Shown here in pieces: positions 61,206 to 64,000 of a stretch of DNA of 64,000 nucleotides. Position numbers and translations under genes: made by a program. The stretch's first letter is position 1. Every line of letters starts with the position of its first letter. The notes beneath the pieces are model-generated. The model was not told the origin of the DNA and did not search any database. It worked only from the letters and a program-made list of their open reading frames with translations. The stretch is from Bradyrhizobium erythrophlei (GTDB lineage: Bacteria; Pseudomonadota; Alphaproteobacteria; Rhizobiales; Xanthobacteraceae), in the NCBI RefSeq assembly GCF_900129425.1, contig NZ_LT670817.1, forward strand, positions 4,464,001 through 4,528,000, given 5' to 3'.

Positions 61206-62036
61206 TTACTCGGCCGGCAGATCCGGCGCGTTCATCGCGTCGGATACTGGTTGCGGCGGACGCTTTCGAAAATACAGCGGCGCGAACGCCTCTTTCTGGT
61301 GCAATTCAACCTCGCCTTCCCTGACCAACTCCAGGGCTGCTGCAAAGCTGGACGCAAAAACGGTGGCCTTTTGCGACGGGTCGACGACGTAGTTGAGAAG
61401 GTATTCGTCGAGTCGGCTCCAGTCCTCGGCCATTCCGACCAGCCGCTCCAGCGAGGCCCTCGCCTCGCTCAGCGACCAGACGGTGCGTTTCGCCAGATGG
61501 ACGGTTGCTAGCACCCGCTGCTGGCGTTGTGCGGCATAGGCGCTAAGCAGGTCGAACAGGGTCGCGGTAAATCTGGGATGCCTGATTTCGGCAATGCTTT
61601 CAGGATTGCCGCGCGGGAAAATGTCGCGCTGCAATTGCGGGCGGTTCATCAGCCGGTTCGACGCTTCGCGAATGGCCTCAAGCCGGCGCAGCCGGTTGGC
61701 CAGCGCGGTCGCCATCTCCTCGGCGCTGGGTCCGTCCGCGGTGGCGGGTTCCGGCAACAGCAGCCGCGATTTTAGAAACGCCAGCCATGCCGCCATCACC
61801 AGATAGTCGGCCGCAAGCTCGAGCCTGATCTTCCGCGCCGCCTCGATGAACACCAGGTACTGGTCGGCGAGCGCCAGAATCGAAATCTTGGCGAGATCGA
61901 CCTTCTGCTGCCGGGCCAGCGCCAGCAAGAGATCGAGCGGGCCCTCATAACCCTCGACATCGACCACCAGCGACGGCTCGCCCTCCGCGAGTTCGGCGGG
62001 ACGCCCGGTTTCAAACGATAGAATTTCTGCAGTCAT
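61206..62036 (-). CDS. scpA: Segregation and condensation protein A
   Basis: A 276-residue kleisin. VVDVEGYEGPLDLLLALARQ and QKVDLAKISILALADQYLVF are the N-terminal SMC-binding part, AADYLVMAAWLAFLKSRLLL follows, and the C-terminal winged helix contains LVREGEVELHQKEAFAPLYF. ATG at 62036 overlaps the nagZ stop by 4 bases (62033-62036). Co-transcribed with nagZ and scpB. Confidence 0.95.
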   Translation of the reverse strand: MTAEILSFETGRPAELAEGEPSLVVDVEGYEGPLDLLLALARQQKVDLAKISILALADQYLVFIEAARKIRLELAADYLVMAAWLAFLKSRLLLPEPATADGPSAEEMATALANRLRRLEAIREASNRLMNRPQLQRDIFPRGNPESIAEIRHPRFTATLFDLLSAYAAQRQQRVLATVHLAKRTVWSLSEARASLERLVGMAEDWSRLDEYLLNYVVDPSQKATVFASSFAAALELVREGEVELHQKEAFAPLYFRKRPPQPVSDAMNAPDLPAE

Positions 62037-63061
62037 ACGCCTGCCGTTCCTGCCCGATCAATCAACGAATCCAGTTCAGCCCGTGCCGCCAGCCGGTCGA
62101 AGGCCAGCGGCGGCCTTCGTGCCGCCAGCGCCCGCCTGGCGCGATCCAGCGCCTTGCCCGACAATTCCGGCGTCTCGCGTGCGACTTCGCGCATTTCGTC
62201 GAGCTTGCCGTTACAATGCAGAACCATGTCGCAGCCGGCGGTGATGATGGCCTTGGTCCGCTCGGCGATTGATCCGGCCAGCGCGTTCATGGACACATCA
62301 TCACTCATCAACAAACCCTGGAACCCAATCACGCCGCGAATCACCTGTTCGATGATTGTCGCAGAAGTTGTCGCGGGATGGGCGGGATCCAGCGCGCTAA
62401 ACACAACATGTGCGGTCATCGCCATCGGCAGGTCCGCAAGCGGTTGGAAGGCGGCGAAATCGGTCCGTTCCAGCTCCGCTTGGGACGTATCGACCTGCGG
62501 AAGCCTAAAATGGGTATCGGCGGTGGCTCGGCCATGCCCGGGAATGTGCTTGAGCACCGGTAAAATACCACCCTGCTCCAGCCCATCCGTTACGGCGCGC
62601 GCGATCGCTGCGACCTTGTGCTGCTCGGTTCCGTAGGCCCGGTTGCCGATCACCGCATCGGCACCGGCGACCGGTACGTCCGCCAGCGGCAGGCAATCAA
62701 CTGTGATGCCTGCTTCGGTAAGGTCGGCTGCCATCAGACGCGCACTCAGGCGCGCCGCAGCCAAGCCGAGCGTCGAATCGATGTCGTAAAGCGCGCCAAA
62801 CACGGCTCCGGCCGGATAGGCCGGCCAGTGTGGCGGCCCGAAGCGCTGAACCCGGCCGCCCTCCTGGTCGATCAGTACCGGCGCATCCGGTTCACCGATC
62901 GTCTCGCGTAGTACGGCAACAAGCTGAGCTACTTGTAGCGGAGATTCAATATTCCGCTTGAAGAGGATGAACCCCCAAGGACGTTCGGCCCGGATGAATT
63001 CGCGCTCAGCGGCGCTGAGCTCGGTTGCGGATACGCCCGTGATGAATGCGCGGCTGCTCAT
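62033..63061 (-). CDS. nagZ: Beta-N-acetylhexosaminidase NagZ
   Basis: A 342-residue glycoside hydrolase family 3 enzyme that removes GlcNAc from cell-wall recycling products. VLIDQEGGRVQRFGPPHWPA, VLKHIPGHGRATADTHFRLP (the His-Gly loop with the acid/base His) and GFQGLLMSDDVSMNALAGSI (nucleophile Asp) are visible. ATG at 63061. Links cell-wall recycling to the scpAB genes downstream; a common rhizobial arrangement. Confidence 0.95.
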   Translation of the reverse strand: MSSRAFITGVSATELSAAEREFIRAERPWGFILFKRNIESPLQVAQLVAVLRETIGEPDAPVLIDQEGGRVQRFGPPHWPAYPAGAVFGALYDIDSTLGLAAARLSARLMAADLTEAGITVDCLPLADVPVAGADAVIGNRAYGTEQHKVAAIARAVTDGLEQGGILPVLKHIPGHGRATADTHFRLPQVDTSQAELERTDFAAFQPLADLPMAMTAHVVFSALDPAHPATTSATIIEQVIRGVIGFQGLLMSDDVSMNALAGSIAERTKAIITAGCDMVLHCNGKLDEMREVARETPELSGKALDRARRALAARRPPLAFDRLAARAELDSLIDRAGTAGV

Positions 63062-63107
63062 GCGGCCGATTAGCCCGCTGCCGCCCCGGGGGTCAAGGAA
63101 ACGGCCG

Positions 63108-64000
63108 TTAATTCCTTTGGACGACGCACTGCCCGCCGGCGGTCTTCAGGCTGCCGCAGAACTGCGACGCCTCATCGGGCGACCCGAACGGACCGACCAT
63201 GGCGCGGTAGTAGACGCCTTTGTCGCCGAGGTCCGCACGCTTGATCAACGGCGCGTGCGATCCCAGCACCGTCGGGAATTTGCCCTGCAGCGCCCGATAG
63301 GAGGCTTGCGCTTCGGCCTCATTGCGTTGCGAGGAAACCTGAACCAGGTATCCGCCGCCACCTGTCGACGCAGTGGGGGTAATTTGCGTCGGGGCTGTCG
63401 CGGCAACCCGGGCTCGCGATTCCGCGGCTGGGGCGGGTTGAGCACCCTGCGGCGCCAGTGACAGCGGCGCATTGGCGCTGGCATTTGCCGACGATGGCGG
63501 GTTTCGGGCAGCGGCAGGCGACGGCGTCGCGGTGGTCCGCACCGCCGGCGCTGGTTTTGCCGGGGAAGGCGGCGCCGAGGTCACGGGCGCCGCAGCATCA
63601 TCAGCCTGGTCGCCCCGGACGGTCAGGGTCTTGATCTTGCGCGGCTCGTCGTTAGGCAACGTCCCGTTCCCGGCACTGGCCAGCGCCGATCCAGCCACGC
63701 TCGCCGCGGACGGCGGATTGTTATTCGGATTCAGTGGTGGAAACACCACGCGCGGACCGGACTTGGCATTGACGTCAACTGGCGCTTCCTCGCGCGGAAC
63801 GATTTTCTCGGTGCCATCGCCCGCAGCCATGCGGTCCGGCACTTTGCCGCTGCCGTCTGATGGCGCCGGCACGATCTTGGTCGGACCGGTATCGGCCTTG
63901 ATGATCGGAGGCTCGCCGCTGCGGGGCGAACCGACATAGGTACGGTACGCAAACGCTGCACCCGTTCCTACCACCGCCAACGCCAGAACGGCAGCAACCG
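63108..64000 (-). CDS. SPOR-domain protein, 5' end cut by window
   Basis: The frame is open to the right edge, so the start is beyond 64000. Seen are the end of a membrane helix (VAAVLALAVVGTGAAFAYRT), a long Pro/Ala/Ser-rich periplasmic linker and a C-terminal SPOR domain (GGYLVQVSSQRNEAEAQASY, DKGVYYRAMVGPFGSPDEAS, FCGSLKTAGGQCVVQRN), which binds denuded septal peptidoglycan. Likely a division or cell-wall protein. It ends 46 bases before nagZ on the same strand. Confidence 0.93.
   Translation of the reverse strand, partial: VAAVLALAVVGTGAAFAYRTYVGSPRSGEPPIIKADTGPTKIVPAPSDGSGKVPDRMAAGDGTEKIVPREEAPVDVNAKSGPRVVFPPLNPNNNPPSAASVAGSALASAGNGTLPNDEPRKIKTLTVRGDQADDAAAPVTSAPPSPAKPAPAVRTTATPSPAAARNPPSSANASANAPLSLAPQGAQPAPAAESRARVAATAPTQITPTASTGGGGYLVQVSSQRNEAEAQASYRALQGKFPTVLGSHAPLIKRADLGDKGVYYRAMVGPFGSPDEASQFCGSLKTAGGQCVVQRN

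Overview
The window is GC-rich alphaproteobacterial chromosome. Gene content and order (coaD, gyrA, ssb, uvrA, trmFO, secF-secD-yajC, pcm, surE, serS, tatCBA, scpB-scpA, nagZ), Omp25/31-like outer-membrane proteins, BA14K and DUF1127 small proteins, LexA boxes of the GTTC-N7-GTTC type and many Bradyrhizobium-style palindromic intergenic repeats point to Bradyrhizobium or a close relative (Nitrobacteraceae). No rRNA, tRNA, CRISPR array, prophage or transposase was recognised. All assignments come from reading the sequence; no database search was run.

Layout. 1-3 kb: minus-strand run coaD, exported cyclophilin, TonB-like secreted protein, cytosolic cyclophilin, queA (cut by the window edge). 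3.2-16.1 kb: mixed accessory or environmental genes (LysR regulator, BA14K protein, porin, HD hydrolase, SnoaL-like protein, Tat-exported beta-carbonic anhydrase, CHASE3 histidine kinase, Omp25-like protein, berberine-bridge-type oxidoreductase). 16.6-25.3 kb: gyrA, a DUF2306 protein, ssb, a second Omp25-like gene, and uvrA. ssb and uvrA each have an upstream SOS box, and uvrA carries an in-frame palindromic repeat insertion.

25.3-32 kb is the most accessory-looking region: a frameshifted gene with a nuclease-like C-terminal half, a coupled pair of unknown membrane proteins, an orphan DUF433 antitoxin truncated by a TAG codon, a WYL-like single-domain protein behind a tandem operator-like repeat, an ArsR-SRPBCC pair, an unknown protein and an AAA ATPase, separated by several copies of palindromic repeats. 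33-41 kb: a PPC-domain protein coupled to an acyl-CoA synthetase, small membrane and zinc-ribbon proteins, a GNAT protein, a Tat-type fumarylacetoacetase-family protein, DUF3597, DUF2189, an MltB-like transglycosylase and DUF1127.

41.5-64 kb is a conserved housekeeping block: trmFO followed by an unusual kinase/ANL C-terminal fusion; a complex-I-assembly-like pair (NDUFAF6-like and NDUFAF3/Mth938-like) attached to secF-secD-yajC; a DUF815 ATPase; an ABC substrate-binding protein; an NlpD-like LysM/M23 lipoprotein; pcm, a response regulator, surE and a Crp/Fnr regulator; serS; tatC-tatB-tatA with a 17-bp tandem array between tatB and tatA; scpB-scpA-nagZ and a SPOR protein cut by the window edge. 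The block joins envelope export (Sec, Tat), cell-wall turnover (NagZ, M23, SPOR), chromosome segregation (ScpAB) and protein repair (Pcm).

The best candidates for new biology are the kinase-ANL fusion (42.99-44.12 kb), the nuclease-like/membrane-protein locus (25.4-27.7 kb), the repeats that form gene junctions or coding sequence (secF and secD stops, uvrA insertion), and the phased repeat arrays at 20.05 kb and 59.95 kb.
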